NCBI GenBank assembly: GCA_018267725.1
Contig: JAFDXY010000027.1
Span: 1-64,000, forward strand
DNA length: 64,000 nucleotides
Direction: 5' to 3'
Source of the DNA: Bacteroidota bacterium
GTDB lineage: Bacteria > Bacteroidota > Bacteroidia > Chitinophagales > Chitinophagaceae
Shown one piece after another: positions 9,448-19,366 of the stretch. The notes beneath the pieces were generated by a model that saw only the letters and a program-made list of their open reading frames with translations, ran no database searches and had not been told where the DNA came from. How positions within the stretch are numbered: position 1 is the first letter of the stretch; each line of letters begins with the position of its first letter. Position numbers and translations under genes: made by a program.

Positions 9448-9461
9448 CAAAAAAATAATGT

Positions 9462-9893
9462 ATGAGCATTGCAGATAAATTAGCACAAATTAAAAATGAA
9501 AAAGCTGCCAACAATTTAAAGGCAGGAGAAGTTTTTTTAGAAAAAAATAAAACCGAAGAAGGTGTTGTTGTATTACCAAGTGGCTTACAATATAAAATTT
9601 TAACAGAAGGTAACGGAGCTAAACCTACTGTAACAAATAATGTTACTTGCCACTATCACGGAACAACAATTGATGGAACTGTGTTTGATAGCAGTGTGCA
9701 ACGTGGTAAACCTGCAACTTTCCCTTTAAATATGGTAATTAAAGGTTGGACAGAAGGTTTGCAATTAATGCCGGTTGGAAGTAAATTTCGTTTTTTTATT
9801 CCGCCACATTTAGCTTATGGAGATAGGCAAGTAAGTGCAGCAATTGGCCCTAACAGCACATTAATTTTTGATGTAGAGTTAATTAGCTTTTAA
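9462..9893 (+). CDS. FKBP-type peptidyl-prolyl cis-trans isomerase
   Basis: A 143-residue protein with a short N-terminal helix region and one FKBP domain: [16 protein letters not shown], then [38 protein letters not shown] and a C-terminal [14 protein letters not shown]. These are the usual catalytic-pocket elements (Tyr, Phe-Asp-Ser, Val-Ile, Trp, and the final Phe). No signal peptide is visible, so it should be cytoplasmic; the leader [18 protein letters not shown] is amphipathic. It speeds proline isomerisation in folding proteins. It has its own promoter. Confidence 0.94.
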   Translation: MSIADKLAQIKNEKAANNLKAGEVFLEKNKTEEGVVVLPSGLQYKILTEGNGAKPTVTNNVTCHYHGTTIDGTVFDSSVQRGKPATFPLNMVIKGWTEGLQLMPVGSKFRFFIPPHLAYGDRQVSAAIGPNSTLIFDVELISF

Positions 9894-9948
9894 TTGTTTT
9901 AAGGTTATGCATTCATAATCAGAAATATACTCTCACTATTTTATCCCT

Positions 9949-9956
9949 TACATTTG
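9949..9956 (+). promoter_or_regulatory. candidate -7 element of icd
   Basis: TACATTTG matches TAnnTTTG and lies 33 bases before the icd ATG at 9989. I see no clear TTTG at the expected -33 distance, so the call rests on one element. Confidence 0.4.
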
Positions 9957-9988
9957 CAACCCTTCTTTTTAAAACTAAAATTAATTGT

Positions 9989-11218
9989 ATGGCAGCAAAA
10001 ATTAAAGTAGCCAATCCGGTAGTAGAATTAGATGGCGATGAAATGACCAGAATAATTTGGAAGTTTATTAAAGACAAATTAATTCTTCCATATTTAGATG
10101 TTGAAATTAAATATTTTGATTTAGGTATGGAGCATAGAGATGCTACCAACGATCAAGTAACTATAGATGCAGCCAATGCTATTAAACAATGTGGCGTTGG
10201 AATAAAATGTGCAACCATTACTCCCGATGAAGCACGTGTAGAAGAATTTAAACTAAAACAAATGTGGAAATCGCCAAACGGCACCATCCGCAATATTTTA
10301 GACGGAACTGTTTTTAGAGAACCTATTGTTTGCAAAAATGTTCCGCGTTTAGTACCTAATTGGACGGCACCTATTTGCATTGGTCGTCATGCATTTGGAG
10401 ATCAATACCGTGCAACAGATTTTGTTACAAAAGGGAAAGGGAAACTTACTATTAAGTTTGAAGGTGAAGATGGCAATGTAATTGAACACGAAGTGTTTAA
10501 TTTTAAAGGAGATGGTGTTGCATTGGCAATGTATAATACCGATGAAAGTATTAAAGGTTTTGCAAGAAGTTGTTTTAACACCGCATTGCAAAAAAAGTGG
10601 CCTTTATACTTATCTACAAAAAACACTATATTAAAAAAATACGATGGAAGATTTAAAGATATTTTTCAAGAAATTTTTGAACAAGAGTTTAAAGCAAAGT
10701 TTGATGCTGCAGGTATTGTTTATGAACATCGTTTAATTGACGATATGGTTGCAAGTGCATTAAAATGGAACGGTAATTTTGTTTGGGCTTGTAAAAATTA
10801 TGATGGAGATGTACAAAGCGATACCGTTGCACAAGGCTTTGGCAGCTTAGGTTTAATGACATCTACCTTAGTTACACCCGATGGTAAAACAATGGAAGCA
10901 GAAGCTGCACACGGTACTGTTACACGCCATTATAGAGAACATCAAAAAGGCAAACCAACTTCTACAAACCCTATTGCATCTATTTTTGCATGGACAAGAG
11001 GTTTAGAATTTAGAGGAAAATTAGATGGCAATGATGCGTTAATAAAATTTTGCCATGCTTTAGAACAAGTTTGTATTGAAACTGTTGAAAGCGGTAAAAT
11101 GACGAAAGACTTAGCTGTTTGTATTTATGGAAATAAAGTAAACCACGGCGAACATTATTTATATACCGAAGAATTTTTAGATGCATTAGATAACGCATTA
11201 AAAATAAAATTAGCATAA
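9989..11218 (+). CDS. icd: NADP-dependent isocitrate dehydrogenase
   Basis: This enzyme oxidatively decarboxylates isocitrate to 2-oxoglutarate in the TCA cycle. The 409-residue protein belongs to the homodimeric eukaryote-like type: it opens with [18 protein letters not shown], has [19 protein letters not shown], the metal/substrate block [20 protein letters not shown], and ends with [12 protein letters not shown]. Lineages with a mitochondrial-type aconitase often carry this type. A strong terminator follows at 11224. The last bases of icd and the terminator recur in diverged form at 12834-12952. Confidence 0.96.
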   Translation: MAAKIKVANPVVELDGDEMTRIIWKFIKDKLILPYLDVEIKYFDLGMEHRDATNDQVTIDAANAIKQCGVGIKCATITPDEARVEEFKLKQMWKSPNGTIRNILDGTVFREPIVCKNVPRLVPNWTAPICIGRHAFGDQYRATDFVTKGKGKLTIKFEGEDGNVIEHEVFNFKGDGVALAMYNTDESIKGFARSCFNTALQKKWPLYLSTKNTILKKYDGRFKDIFQEIFEQEFKAKFDAAGIVYEHRLIDDMVASALKWNGNFVWACKNYDGDVQSDTVAQGFGSLGLMTSTLVTPDGKTMEAEAAHGTVTRHYREHQKGKPTSTNPIASIFAWTRGLEFRGKLDGNDALIKFCHALEQVCIETVESGKMTKDLAVCIYGNKVNHGEHYLYTEEFLDALDNALKIKLA

Positions 11219-11317
11219 CAACTAAAAAGCCTCACAAAATTTGTGAGGCTTTTTTAATAAATTATTGTTTTGTTTTTTGTCTTCACAAAACATTTATTTT
11301 TGGTATGTGCGGACACA
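11201..11317 (+). repeat. direct repeat A (icd 3' end plus terminator)
   Basis: This covers the last 18 bases of icd, the terminator and about 60 bases beyond. A collinear, diverged copy is at 12834-12952; by eye about four of five bases match, including a shared exact run TGTTTTTTGTCTTCACAAAA. The two copies enclose one minus-strand gene (11373-12557). Confidence 0.75.
11224..11255 (+). terminator. intrinsic terminator of icd
   Basis: AAAAAGCCTCACAAA (11224-11238) pairs with TTTGTGAGGCTTTTT (11241-11255) around a 2-base loop, followed by more T. The stem is a perfect 15 bp and the A-run upstream makes it bidirectional. Confidence 0.9.
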
Positions 11318-11362
11318 TGCCAAGGCGATGAATAATTATTTGAAGTGAGGGCGCTTCAAATA
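11302..11362. other. two adjacent inverted repeats
   Basis: GGTATGTG/CACATGCC (11302-11321, one GT pair) is followed by TATTTGAAG (11337-11345) and CTTCAAATA (11354-11362), a perfect 9-bp stem with an 8-base loop. The second could end transcription of the minus-strand gene stopping at 11373, although no long T-run follows it. They might instead be remnants of the event that inserted that gene. Confidence 0.4.
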
Positions 11363-11372
11363 GTGAGGTAAA

Positions 11373-12557
11373 TTATTTTTGATTAAGAAATGCTTCATAA
11401 AGCGTAATCACGTCTTTAATTGCCTTCTTCTCTCTAGTTGAAACTTCAAAATCTAAAAATCTTCCTTCACCTAAAAACCTTACTTTACAAACATTACTAT
11501 TCATGATATCTAAAGCCCATTTATAAGGACTCTGCTCTTTAATAAATCCTGCTTTATAAAAAGAATGTTGAGTGCCGTTTCCAAAAATATATTGAGGCTT
11601 GCAATCTAAAACGTAAGTGCTATTATCTGTTTTTATAAATATTTGTTCAATATTCATATATAATCCTGATGAGGTAGTCAAAGCATTATGCAGTACCCAA
11701 AAATTACAAACGAGCCGCCCATTTGTATGCTTGTTTAAGGAAATAAATAATCTATCAACATCGCTCGGATCTTTTGGTGTTCTATCGGAATAATAAGAAG
11801 TAAAGCCACTAAACTCATCAACTTTTGATCGAATATTTTTCATGGCTTCCTCTACTGGAACAATTTGATTGTTTTGGGGTTCAGTATTGTTAGATGTGCT
11901 ATTTTCCTTATCGGGTTTATTAGAGTTGTTAGGAGCAGGAGGTCGAGGTGATGCTGCATTTTGTTTAACAGGGCAACCACTTTTTTCAGATAAATCTTTT
12001 GCATTAACAAACATAACCTCTTTTGATAATTCTTCTGCTGCTGCACGAATATTTCTATTGGGGTTATGTGCAGATGCTTCTATTATAGAGTTTATTCCAA
12101 ATTGCAAAATACTGCAATCATTTTTTTGTTTAGTTATTTCAGTTGCATTATTAAGAGCATAAATTAGTCTACTTTTTTGAAAACTAAAAGTATCCTGATT
12201 CGAAGGGTTTTCTTTTACAAAATGAATAGCACCAACTGAAATAAATAAGCCCCAAGCATAACTAATATCATAACGTGCTTCTTTATTTAAAATAAAAGAT
12301 TTATCAAATAATATAACCCCTTTAGTTGCATAAGTTCGATTTAATGTTTTAAAATAATAATCTCCAAAATAAATTTTATGTATGTATTTATCATTTGCTT
12401 TAACTCTTAACAACATCTCAGCAAACTTTGGAAACTCATTTTTAATTTGAATAGGAATATTTTCCGTACCCATAGCAACCAAAGAATCAAAATTAGTTTG
12501 AGCTTGTAATGCTATACTACAAAAAAATACAGATGCAATAGTGATTATTGTTTTCAT
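11373..12557 (-). CDS. unknown secreted protein
   Basis: A 394-residue protein that I do not recognise. It has a signal peptide (KTIITIASVFFCSIALQA, cut before QTNFDS). A first globular part of about 180 residues, largely helical, is followed by a low-complexity Pro/Asn/Ser/Lys linker (about residues 200-232). A second globular part of about 160 residues has alternating strands. Cysteines are few. It is probably periplasmic or surface-exposed. It stands alone on the minus strand between two diverged direct repeats of the icd 3' end, which suggests insertion as a unit. I cannot assign a function. Confidence 0.6.
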   Translation of the reverse strand: MKTIITIASVFFCSIALQAQTNFDSLVAMGTENIPIQIKNEFPKFAEMLLRVKANDKYIHKIYFGDYYFKTLNRTYATKGVILFDKSFILNKEARYDISYAWGLFISVGAIHFVKENPSNQDTFSFQKSRLIYALNNATEITKQKNDCSILQFGINSIIEASAHNPNRNIRAAAEELSKEVMFVNAKDLSEKSGCPVKQNAASPRPPAPNNSNKPDKENSTSNNTEPQNNQIVPVEEAMKNIRSKVDEFSGFTSYYSDRTPKDPSDVDRLFISLNKHTNGRLVCNFWVLHNALTTSSGLYMNIEQIFIKTDNSTYVLDCKPQYIFGNGTQHSFYKAGFIKEQSPYKWALDIMNSNVCKVRFLGEGRFLDFEVSTREKKAIKDVITLYEAFLNQK

Positions 12558-12833
12558 TTTAGTTTAATAGTTTTAGTCATAATGTTGCATTATTAAATAA
12601 TAAGGTAAGGCAAAAAAATGGTATTAAATTTAAATACTATACCAAATTTGATTACTATACTATTCAAATATACAAAGTCATAAAATAAAATTCAAGTGTT
12701 TTGTAATCTTTATTAGCAATACTCTCCCATGCAAAAACTGGTTGCTTTGGCAACAAAAAATAAAAATTTATTCACCATTAATAACTTGAAAAACTTCTGC
12801 TGCGGTTAATTCTTAAATCTCTAAGCACAGCCG

Positions 12834-12952
12834 AAAATAAAATTGCATAAACTTAAAAAGCCTTACAAATTTGTGAGGCTTTTTTAATAAACTAATGCTT
12901 TGTTTTTTGTCTTCACAAAACATTTATTTTTTCTGTATGTACAAACATATTC
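12834..12952 (+). repeat. direct repeat B (decayed copy of the icd 3' end)
   Basis: AAAATAAAATTGCATAA at 12834 mirrors the last codons and stop of icd (AAAATAAAATTAGCATAA) with one base lost. The terminator (12855-12885) and the T-rich tail follow in the same order as in copy A at 11201. The rest of icd is absent, so this is a gene-end scar, not a full duplication. Confidence 0.75.
12855..12885 (+). terminator. duplicated terminator hairpin
   Basis: AAAAAGCCTTACAAA/TTTGTGAGGCTTTTT is the copy of the icd terminator with one stem mismatch. It is bidirectional in form and now lies downstream of the minus-strand porin gene ending at 12983, which it may serve. Confidence 0.75.
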
Positions 12953-12982
12953 AAAGGAAACAGAAGCTAAATTTTAATTCTT

Positions 12983-14518
12983 CTATAACTTAAACCCAAC
13001 TGTTAAAGCAATTTGTTGCCTGTTACCGGTTTGTGTAGCATAAGTATTAGGTTTATCATTTAATCTATACGGAAAGTTTACATCGTTTACTATAGCAAAC
13101 ACATAAGTAACATCTATAAACATTCCGTGATTTCTATAACCTATACCTGCACTTGGTATTATACGATTGGCTTTTAAAGTGCCATCTTTATAAGGGCTTC
13201 CGTAGTATGCAATACCTGCACGAAACATCCACGGATCAAATTTTAACTCTCCGCCCAAACGAAAATTAAAATTACTTTTCAAATAATTTTTAACTGCATC
13301 ATTAGCAGTGTTATAATAATTTTTTGCAATGGCATCATCGGCATTTTGCGGTCTAAACCTTGCACCATCATAATTTACAAACTCAACATCTGCACTAATA
13401 AATGCACGTTGTTTTTTTGTATTGGCAACTTCTCTAAAAACGTAACTGGCACTTGCAATTAAACGCATAGGTGTTTGTATGGTGTAATTTCTTGTACCGG
13501 CATTTCCGCTATTCAAATTATCACTACTTTCTGTTACAGTGTGTGCATAGTTTTCGGTATTGGTTTCCATCCAACTTCTTATTTCATCTTTAAACGCTAT
13601 AAACTGTGGAGTGTGTATGGCAAAACCTAATCGCCAATATTCTTTGGGTTTATAAATAAAACCCAACTTAGCACCAATACCAATTCCGTTAGATGTATTT
13701 ACTTCGTGATATTTAAAATAAGCAAAATCGTTATTAGGGTTGTTGGTAGCATCTGTTTCACTATAATAAAAATCTCTTTTGTAAGAAACAATAGGTATAG
13801 TTAAACTTCCACCTATATATAATTTATCTTGCATATTTCCTGCATAGCCAATAGCAATTTCATGATAGCCGCCTTTAGTGTCTGAATTGTATGTTTGATT
13901 AATGCCTGTTGAAATAGGTACCAAACTTTGATAACCTGCAACAGCTCCACCAGGGCCGCTAATAGTATCTATTAAATAAGTTCTAAATGCTAACGATGAA
14001 CCAAAAATATAATTACTTAAAGCTGCATTGGTATCAGCTCTATCTCTTACTAATTCTTCTAAATATTGTTCTGAAAAAGAACTGAAATTATTAAAACCAG
14101 AATATTGAATATGATTGTTAAAACTTGCCAATTGGTTTACCGAAATAGCAAATGCACCACCACGCCAACCGTTAGCATTATTTTTATTTGCCCAACCTAA
14201 AACAATTCCGCTTGCACCGTATTGAAATGCGTTTTTTTTATTAGCAGTATCTGTACCTCTGTAATTCAATTTATTATTATTGAAATTAAATCCCGGCGAT
14301 AAAACCAATTCTTTTGTTTTGTATAATCCAATGCCGGCGGGGTTTACGTGGTTGGCAGTAATATCTCCTCCCAAAGAACCCATTACTCCGCCAACGGCAA
14401 TATTTCTTGCAGTTCCGTTTTGTGTAAACCATGCTGTTCTTAATGCATCATCGGGTGTTTGTGCAAATAAAGAAAGCGTTGTTATGGTGAAAAAAAATAG
14501 AAGTAATTTTTTTTGCAT
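12983..14518 (-). CDS. OmpP1/FadL-family outer-membrane protein
   Basis: I use the ATG at 14518 (511 residues) because it opens directly on a signal peptide (QKKLLLFFFTITTLSLFAQ); a start at 14548 would add ten residues before it. The mature start TPDDALRTAWFTQNGTARNIAVGG and the segment GGDITANHVNPAGIGLYKTKEL are characteristic of Bacteroidota FadL/TodX-like porins, which carry hydrophobic compounds across the outer membrane. A long series of aromatic beta-strands follows and the protein ends in a typical barrel residue pattern (IALTVGFKL). The substrate is unknown. It shares direction and a short gap with the lipoprotein gene upstream. Confidence 0.88.
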   Translation of the reverse strand: MQKKLLLFFFTITTLSLFAQTPDDALRTAWFTQNGTARNIAVGGVMGSLGGDITANHVNPAGIGLYKTKELVLSPGFNFNNNKLNYRGTDTANKKNAFQYGASGIVLGWANKNNANGWRGGAFAISVNQLASFNNHIQYSGFNNFSSFSEQYLEELVRDRADTNAALSNYIFGSSLAFRTYLIDTISGPGGAVAGYQSLVPISTGINQTYNSDTKGGYHEIAIGYAGNMQDKLYIGGSLTIPIVSYKRDFYYSETDATNNPNNDFAYFKYHEVNTSNGIGIGAKLGFIYKPKEYWRLGFAIHTPQFIAFKDEIRSWMETNTENYAHTVTESSDNLNSGNAGTRNYTIQTPMRLIASASYVFREVANTKKQRAFISADVEFVNYDGARFRPQNADDAIAKNYYNTANDAVKNYLKSNFNFRLGGELKFDPWMFRAGIAYYGSPYKDGTLKANRIIPSAGIGYRNHGMFIDVTYVFAIVNDVNFPYRLNDKPNTYATQTGNRQQIALTVGFKL

Positions 14519-14579
14519 ACATAAATATTTTAAATGAATGCGGTACATTCATACTAATTAAATTTAAACTGATAAAGTT

Positions 14580-15314
14580 TTATTGTCTTGTAGTTCTTGG
14601 TGCACTGCTGCTGCTTCCTTTACTTCCGTATCCGCCACTGTTTCCGCCTGCATTGCTACTTGGTGCTGGTGTTGAATTGTTTGATGGTGTAAATGTTCTG
14701 GCTGGTCTATCCCAACTTGTATTAGATGCAGATGAATTGTTGTTGTTTGAAGAACTAAAAACTTGTTTTATTAAAGAACCAAAACTTCCTCTATCATAAG
14801 GGTTTGTTTTAAGATTGTAGTTTGAATTGTTATAAGTATTGTTTTTATAAGTTGATAAATAACTTCCGCTACCACCACTTGTTGCTACAGTTGTTTTAGG
14901 GTTTTTATAACCAATAACATAAATAATAGGGCTTGGCATATAATACCCATTCCAACCACCAGGGTAATAAGGGTAAAGAACATAACCGTTAAAATAACCT
15001 GGATTCCATAAGTTATAATAACCGCGGTTGTAATAACCAAAATCATATCGGCTATCGTACCAGTAAGCATAATCATCAATACCACTCCATAAATTATAAT
15101 TACGCACTTTCATTCTTAAATAATTATCATCATTACTACTTAAATAATTTTCGTAGCGGTTGTTTTGTTTATTGGTTTTTGCAACTTCTTTATCATCTGC
15201 ACCGGTAGTGGGAGAATAATAAACATCGTCGGGTGTTTGCGTAGATTTATAAGCAGTAGAACAACTACTTAAAATAACAACGGTAAAAATGATAAGTATA
15301 ATTTTGTTTTTCAT
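14580..15314 (-). CDS. lipoprotein with Tyr/Asn/Ser-rich body
   Basis: The start at 15314 gives a 244-residue protein opening KNKIILIIFTVVILSSCS, a lipoprotein signal with lipobox LSSC. A longer reading from 15401 would bury that signal. The body has many Tyr, Trp and Gly (region WNPGYFNGYVLYPYYPGGW) and the C-terminal third is Ser/Asn/Gly low complexity. It resembles unnamed Bacteroidota lipoproteins found beside outer-membrane proteins. It lies 61 bases upstream of the FadL-like gene and may share its transcript. No function can be assigned. Confidence 0.8.
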   Translation of the reverse strand: MKNKIILIIFTVVILSSCSTAYKSTQTPDDVYYSPTTGADDKEVAKTNKQNNRYENYLSSNDDNYLRMKVRNYNLWSGIDDYAYWYDSRYDFGYYNRGYYNLWNPGYFNGYVLYPYYPGGWNGYYMPSPIIYVIGYKNPKTTVATSGGSGSYLSTYKNNTYNNSNYNLKTNPYDRGSFGSLIKQVFSSSNNNNSSASNTSWDRPARTFTPSNNSTPAPSSNAGGNSGGYGSKGSSSSAPRTTRQ

Positions 15315-15507
15315 GTTACACAGGTTTAAGAAGTTATATAATGTGAAGTTACATACATTTGTCGCAATCGTATTTGTAAATAAATGCAAAAATTTTACCA
15401 TAAAACGAACAAATAATCATTTGGTTGTTAAATAAAGGTAAAAGCTTAAAAAATATCGATTATAAAAAGCATATAAAACACAGTTCACTTTAAATTATTT
15501 TTAAATA

Positions 15508-16986
15508 ATGGGCAAAGAAATTACATCTCGTTCACAAGACTACTCTCAGTGGTATAATGATTTAATATTGAAATCGCAGTTGGCCGATTATAGTGCCGTT
15601 AGAGGTTGCATGGTTATTAAACCTTATGGTTTTGCATTGTGGGAAAATATGCGTGATGTATTAGATAAAATGTTTAAAGATACAGGGCATGTAAACGCTT
15701 ATTTCCCATTATTTGTACCGAAAAGTTTATTTGAAGCCGAAGAAAAAAATGCAGAAGGTTTTGCAAAAGAATGTGCCGTTGTTACACACTATCGTTTAAA
15801 AACAGACCCCGATAAAAAAGGAAAATTAATTGTAGATCCTGAAGCTAAATTAGAAGAAGAATTAGTTGTTCGCCCAACAAGCGAAGCAATTATTTGGAAT
15901 ACTTATAAAACATGGATTCAATCGTACAGAGATTTACCGTTATTAATTAATCAATGGGCAAACGTAGTGCGTTGGGAAATGCGTACCCGTTTGTTTTTAC
16001 GCACTGCAGAATTTTTATGGCAAGAAGGGCACACAGCTCATGCAACAAAAGAAGAAGCAATTGATGAAACAAAAAAAATGTTAGAAGTATATGCAGATTT
16101 TGTAGAAAATTATATGGCTGTTCCGGTAATTAAAGGAGTTAAAACACCTAACGAACGTTTTGCAGGTGCAGAAGATACTTATTGCATAGAAGCTTTAATG
16201 CAAGATGGTAAAGCATTACAAGCAGGCACCTCTCATTTCTTAGGACAAAATTTTGCCAAAGCATTTGACGTTAAGTTTAGCGATAAAACAAATAAGCTTG
16301 ATTATGTTTGGGCAACAAGTTGGGGTGTAAGCACCAGATTAATTGGCGGTTTAGTAATGGCACATAGCGATGATGATGGTTTAATATTACCTCCGCGTAT
16401 TGCTCCTTTGCAAGTGGTTATTGTACCCATTTATAAAGGTGATGAAGAAAAAGGAATTATTAATAATAAAGTACAAGAGTTATTAAAACAATTTAAAAAT
16501 TTAGGTATTCGTGTAAAATATGATGATAACGATAATGCAAGGCCCGGTTGGAAATTTGCCGAATACGAAATGAAAGGTGTACCTGTTAGAATTGCTATTG
16601 GCACAAGAGATTTAAGCAACAATGTAGTAGAAGTTGCAAGAAGAGATACTAAACAAAAAACTTCTGTAGATATTAATGGTATTGTATTTTATGTGAAAGA
16701 ATTATTAGAAGAAATTCAATTGCACATGTTTAACACTGCTAAAAAATATCGTGATGAACATATTACAAAAGTTGATGATTGGAGTGAATTTATAAATGTG
16801 TTAGATACCAAAACGGGTTTTGTTGCTGCACATTGGGATGGCACTGCCGAAACAGAAGAAAAAATTAAAGAATTAACTAAAGCAACCATACGCTGCATTC
16901 CTTTAAACAACCAACAAGAAAACGGTAAATGTATTTTAACAGGCAACCCAAGTAAAGAAAGAGTTTTATTTGCAAGAGCTTATTAA
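15508..16986 (+). CDS. proS: prolyl-tRNA synthetase (short, archaeal/eukaryote-like type)
   Basis: A class II aminoacyl-tRNA synthetase charging tRNA-Pro. At 492 residues it lacks the editing insertion domain of the long bacterial form. Seen are the motif 2 neighbourhood ([11 protein letters not shown], then [14 protein letters not shown]), the catalytic-core block [14 protein letters not shown], the anticodon-binding domain ([15 protein letters not shown]), and the C-terminal extension ending in ARAY that marks this subtype. A non-standard residue pattern was not seen. It stands between divergent and codirectional neighbours with its own upstream gap. Confidence 0.95.
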   Translation: MGKEITSRSQDYSQWYNDLILKSQLADYSAVRGCMVIKPYGFALWENMRDVLDKMFKDTGHVNAYFPLFVPKSLFEAEEKNAEGFAKECAVVTHYRLKTDPDKKGKLIVDPEAKLEEELVVRPTSEAIIWNTYKTWIQSYRDLPLLINQWANVVRWEMRTRLFLRTAEFLWQEGHTAHATKEEAIDETKKMLEVYADFVENYMAVPVIKGVKTPNERFAGAEDTYCIEALMQDGKALQAGTSHFLGQNFAKAFDVKFSDKTNKLDYVWATSWGVSTRLIGGLVMAHSDDDGLILPPRIAPLQVVIVPIYKGDEEKGIINNKVQELLKQFKNLGIRVKYDDNDNARPGWKFAEYEMKGVPVRIAIGTRDLSNNVVEVARRDTKQKTSVDINGIVFYVKELLEEIQLHMFNTAKKYRDEHITKVDDWSEFINVLDTKTGFVAAHWDGTAETEEKIKELTKATIRCIPLNNQQENGKCILTGNPSKERVLFARAY

Positions 16987-17054
16987 AATATTAATACATA
17001 TAAAACAAACACTCAACCATAACCTTATCTAAAAAACACTTCGCATACACTTTT

Positions 17055-17744
17055 ATGCAACAGCCAGTTAATGAATTTGCTTTAGGAAAAGTTTTATTAA
17101 TTAATAAACCTTTGCATTGGACGTCTTTTGATGCGGTAAGAAAAATTCGTAACCTTATTAAAATACCAAAAGTTGGTCATGCAGGTACATTAGACCCCTT
17201 AGCCACCGGCTTATTAATTATTTGTACCGGAAAATTTACAAAAAAAATTAATGAGTATATGGGTATGGAAAAAGAATATACAGGTACTATTACTTTGGGT
17301 GCAACAACTGCTTCATTTGATTTAGAAACACAACCCGAAAATTTTAAAGATGTTTCTTTTTTAACTGAAGAAAAATTGCAAACTGCAACACAACAATTTA
17401 TAGGAAACATTTTGCAAGTACCACCACAATTTTCTGCCATAAAAAAAGATGGAAAAAGATTATATGAAAGTGCAAGGCAAGGTATTGAAGTAAAAGTAGA
17501 GCCAAGGCCTGTAACTATTTCGGTATTTGAATTAACAAAAATTGAAATGCCTGTTGTTTATTTTAGAGTAGTATGCTCAACCGGAACATATATAAGAAGT
17601 TTAGCAAATGATTTTGGTACAGCTTTAGGCGTAGGCGGTTATTTAAGCAGTTTATGCCGTACAAGAATTGGAAATTTTGCTTTGCAAAATGCACTAAGCA
17701 TAGAAAGTTTTGAGAAAGAAATAAAAGAAAAACACAGCCTGTAA
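17055..17744 (+). CDS. truB: tRNA pseudouridine(55) synthase
   Basis: TruB modifies U55 in the T-loop of tRNAs. The catalytic Asp is D47 in GHAGTLDPLATG. KPLHWTSFDAVRKIRN precedes it and the family block YTGTITLGATTASFD follows; the C-terminal RVVCSTGTYIRSLANDFG is the second signature. At 229 residues it lacks the PUA extension of longer homologues, as usual in Bacteroidota. It is convergent with the gene ending at 17746, leaving one base between the stops. Confidence 0.95.
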   Translation: MQQPVNEFALGKVLLINKPLHWTSFDAVRKIRNLIKIPKVGHAGTLDPLATGLLIICTGKFTKKINEYMGMEKEYTGTITLGATTASFDLETQPENFKDVSFLTEEKLQTATQQFIGNILQVPPQFSAIKKDGKRLYESARQGIEVKVEPRPVTISVFELTKIEMPVVYFRVVCSTGTYIRSLANDFGTALGVGGYLSSLCRTRIGNFALQNALSIESFEKEIKEKHSL

Positions 17745-17745
17745 A

Positions 17746-18441
17746 TTAAGGGCCACTTGTTTTTCCGTCTCTTATATCTACTTTTTTCTTGCGAGCATTT
17801 TTCTTTTCAAACTCTAATACTTCTTTCGGTTTTATTTTTTTTGCAGATGGATCTACAACTGCAGAATCTTTAACCACCGGAATTGTTGATGTTTGTTTAA
17901 CAACTTTTTCGGGCTTTGGTGTGTATAAAGAATCAAATACATAAGTTTCTGTTCGTATTAAATTCATAGAGCCGGGTTGGTAATATTTCCAAACACCGTT
18001 TCGCATTGAGTAACCTTCTACTTTAATAATTTTTGTAATATTTTTATCGGGGTCGTACAAATCGGGCATATTAATGGTATCATATTTTTTTTTAGGGTCC
18101 ATTGCCAACCAACGTTCTTCATGCTCTAAAGCATTCATGTAAAAATATTGTTGTAAGCCATCTTTAAAACCCCAACGGTAATTTTCAATTGCAATTAAAT
18201 CGCCCATTAAATTAAATCTACGCCATTTGCCTTCGCGTTTATCATCTTTAAAAATACCTTCTTCTTCATATCCGGGTTCTCCTCTAATTTCATCAATATG
18301 TATAGTCCATTTGCCTTGCTTAAAATTATTTTTGTCTTTACAATTTAGCGTATCACCATTTTCTGTAATACGGTATGTTACGCATTGCGACTGTATTTTA
18401 TAAGCAGTGAAGAATAAAATTAAAAATAAAACAGAACGCAT
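17746..18441 (-). CDS. exported protein with MORN-like repeats
   Basis: A 231-residue protein with a signal peptide (RSVLFLILFFTAYKIQ). The central part contains repeat units of the MORN/YwqK kind (FKQGKWTIHIDEI, EGIFKDDKREGKWRRFN, YRWGFKDGLQQYFYM, SMRNGVWKYYQPG), each a G-K-W strand pair. The C-terminal 50 residues are Lys-rich and probably disordered. Such proteins are often annotated as antitoxin YwqK-like in Bacteroidota, but nothing here shows a toxin partner. Function unknown. Confidence 0.7.
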   Translation of the reverse strand: MRSVLFLILFFTAYKIQSQCVTYRITENGDTLNCKDKNNFKQGKWTIHIDEIRGEPGYEEEGIFKDDKREGKWRRFNLMGDLIAIENYRWGFKDGLQQYFYMNALEHEERWLAMDPKKKYDTINMPDLYDPDKNITKIIKVEGYSMRNGVWKYYQPGSMNLIRTETYVFDSLYTPKPEKVVKQTSTIPVVKDSAVVDPSAKKIKPKEVLEFEKKNARKKKVDIRDGKTSGP

Positions 18442-18566
18442 TTAAAATATTTGTACAGTAAAACTAAAGAAAATTAGTTGTTACAAATTGTTATAAATTA
18501 ATCAATTAAGTAAATTTTATAATTAATAACAGTTAGCAAGTTTGCTTTACTTATATTGCAAACCTT

Positions 18567-19349
18567 ATGGCAACAATAAAGAAAAAAGAACAACCTATTA
18601 TATTAGTAACTAATGACGATAGTATTAATGCACCCGGTATAAAAGCTTTGGTTGATGCAGTAAAACATTTAGGCAGGGTAGTAGTAGTTGCACCCGATAA
18701 ACCACAAAGCGGTATGGGGCATGCCATAACTATTGGCCACCCTTTGCGTTTACAAAAAGCACTTTTTGATTATGGCGTTGAAGCATATAGTTGCAACGGC
18801 ACTCCGGTTGATTGTGTTAAATTGGCGGTAGATAAAATACTGCACCGCAAACCAGATATTTGTTTAAGCGGCGTAAACCATGGAGCCAATCATTCTATTA
18901 ATGTTATATACAGCGGAACTATGAGTGCCGCTATGGAAGCAGCCATAGAAAACATACCCAGTGCAGGTTTTAGCTTATTAGATTTTAGTATTGAAGCTAA
19001 TTTTGAACATGCTAAAAAATATATTGAGCAAATTGCCAAATATATGTTGAAACAAAAAAAACAAAAATGCTTTTTATTAAATGTAAATATTCCTGCAATT
19101 GATGCTACTTTAATTAAAGGCATAAAAGTATGCAGACAAGCTAATGCTAAATATGAAGAAGATTTTATTGAACGTACCGACCCACACGGTAAAAAATATT
19201 ATTGGCTTACCGGCGAATTTGTAAATTTTGATAAAGGAAAAGATACTGATGTGTGGGCTTTGCAAAATAATTATATAAGCGTAGTGCCTGTGCAGTTTGA
19301 TTTTACCGATTATAAATTAAAAACACAATTAGAAAAAAATTGGAAATAG
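18567..19349 (+). CDS. surE: 5'/3'-nucleotidase SurE
   Basis: SurE is a metal-dependent nucleoside monophosphate phosphatase of stationary-phase survival. The metal-binding motif VTNDDSINAPG holds D17/D18. PDKPQSGMGHAIT and the block ICLSGVNHGANHSINVIYSGTM (shown here as two linked motifs) carry the remaining metal ligands, Ser and Asn. The length of 260 is normal. surE beside lpxB, as here apart from the bla pair, is a frequent Bacteroidota arrangement. Confidence 0.95.
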   Translation: MATIKKKEQPIILVTNDDSINAPGIKALVDAVKHLGRVVVVAPDKPQSGMGHAITIGHPLRLQKALFDYGVEAYSCNGTPVDCVKLAVDKILHRKPDICLSGVNHGANHSINVIYSGTMSAAMEAAIENIPSAGFSLLDFSIEANFEHAKKYIEQIAKYMLKQKKQKCFLLNVNIPAIDATLIKGIKVCRQANAKYEEDFIERTDPHGKKYYWLTGEFVNFDKGKDTDVWALQNNYISVVPVQFDFTDYKLKTQLEKNWK

Positions 19350-19366
19350 TATTATTGTTATTGCTC

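Larger units (their letters stand above)
12558..12982. other. 425-bp intergenic region with repeat copy
   Basis: The first 270 bases are AT-rich with no gene that I can support and presumably hold the promoter of the minus-strand gene ending at 11373. The right-hand part contains direct repeat B (12834-12952) with a duplicated terminator. A 26-codon plus-strand reading frame at 12730 was examined and not accepted. Confidence 0.6.

Noticed and set aside
12730..12810. 26-codon plus-strand frame reading MQKLVALATKNKN, faintly like the start of a RdgB/HAM1 protein
   Set aside because: It stops after 26 codons, no further RdgB similarity follows in any frame, and the region has no supporting promoter; the likeness is too short.
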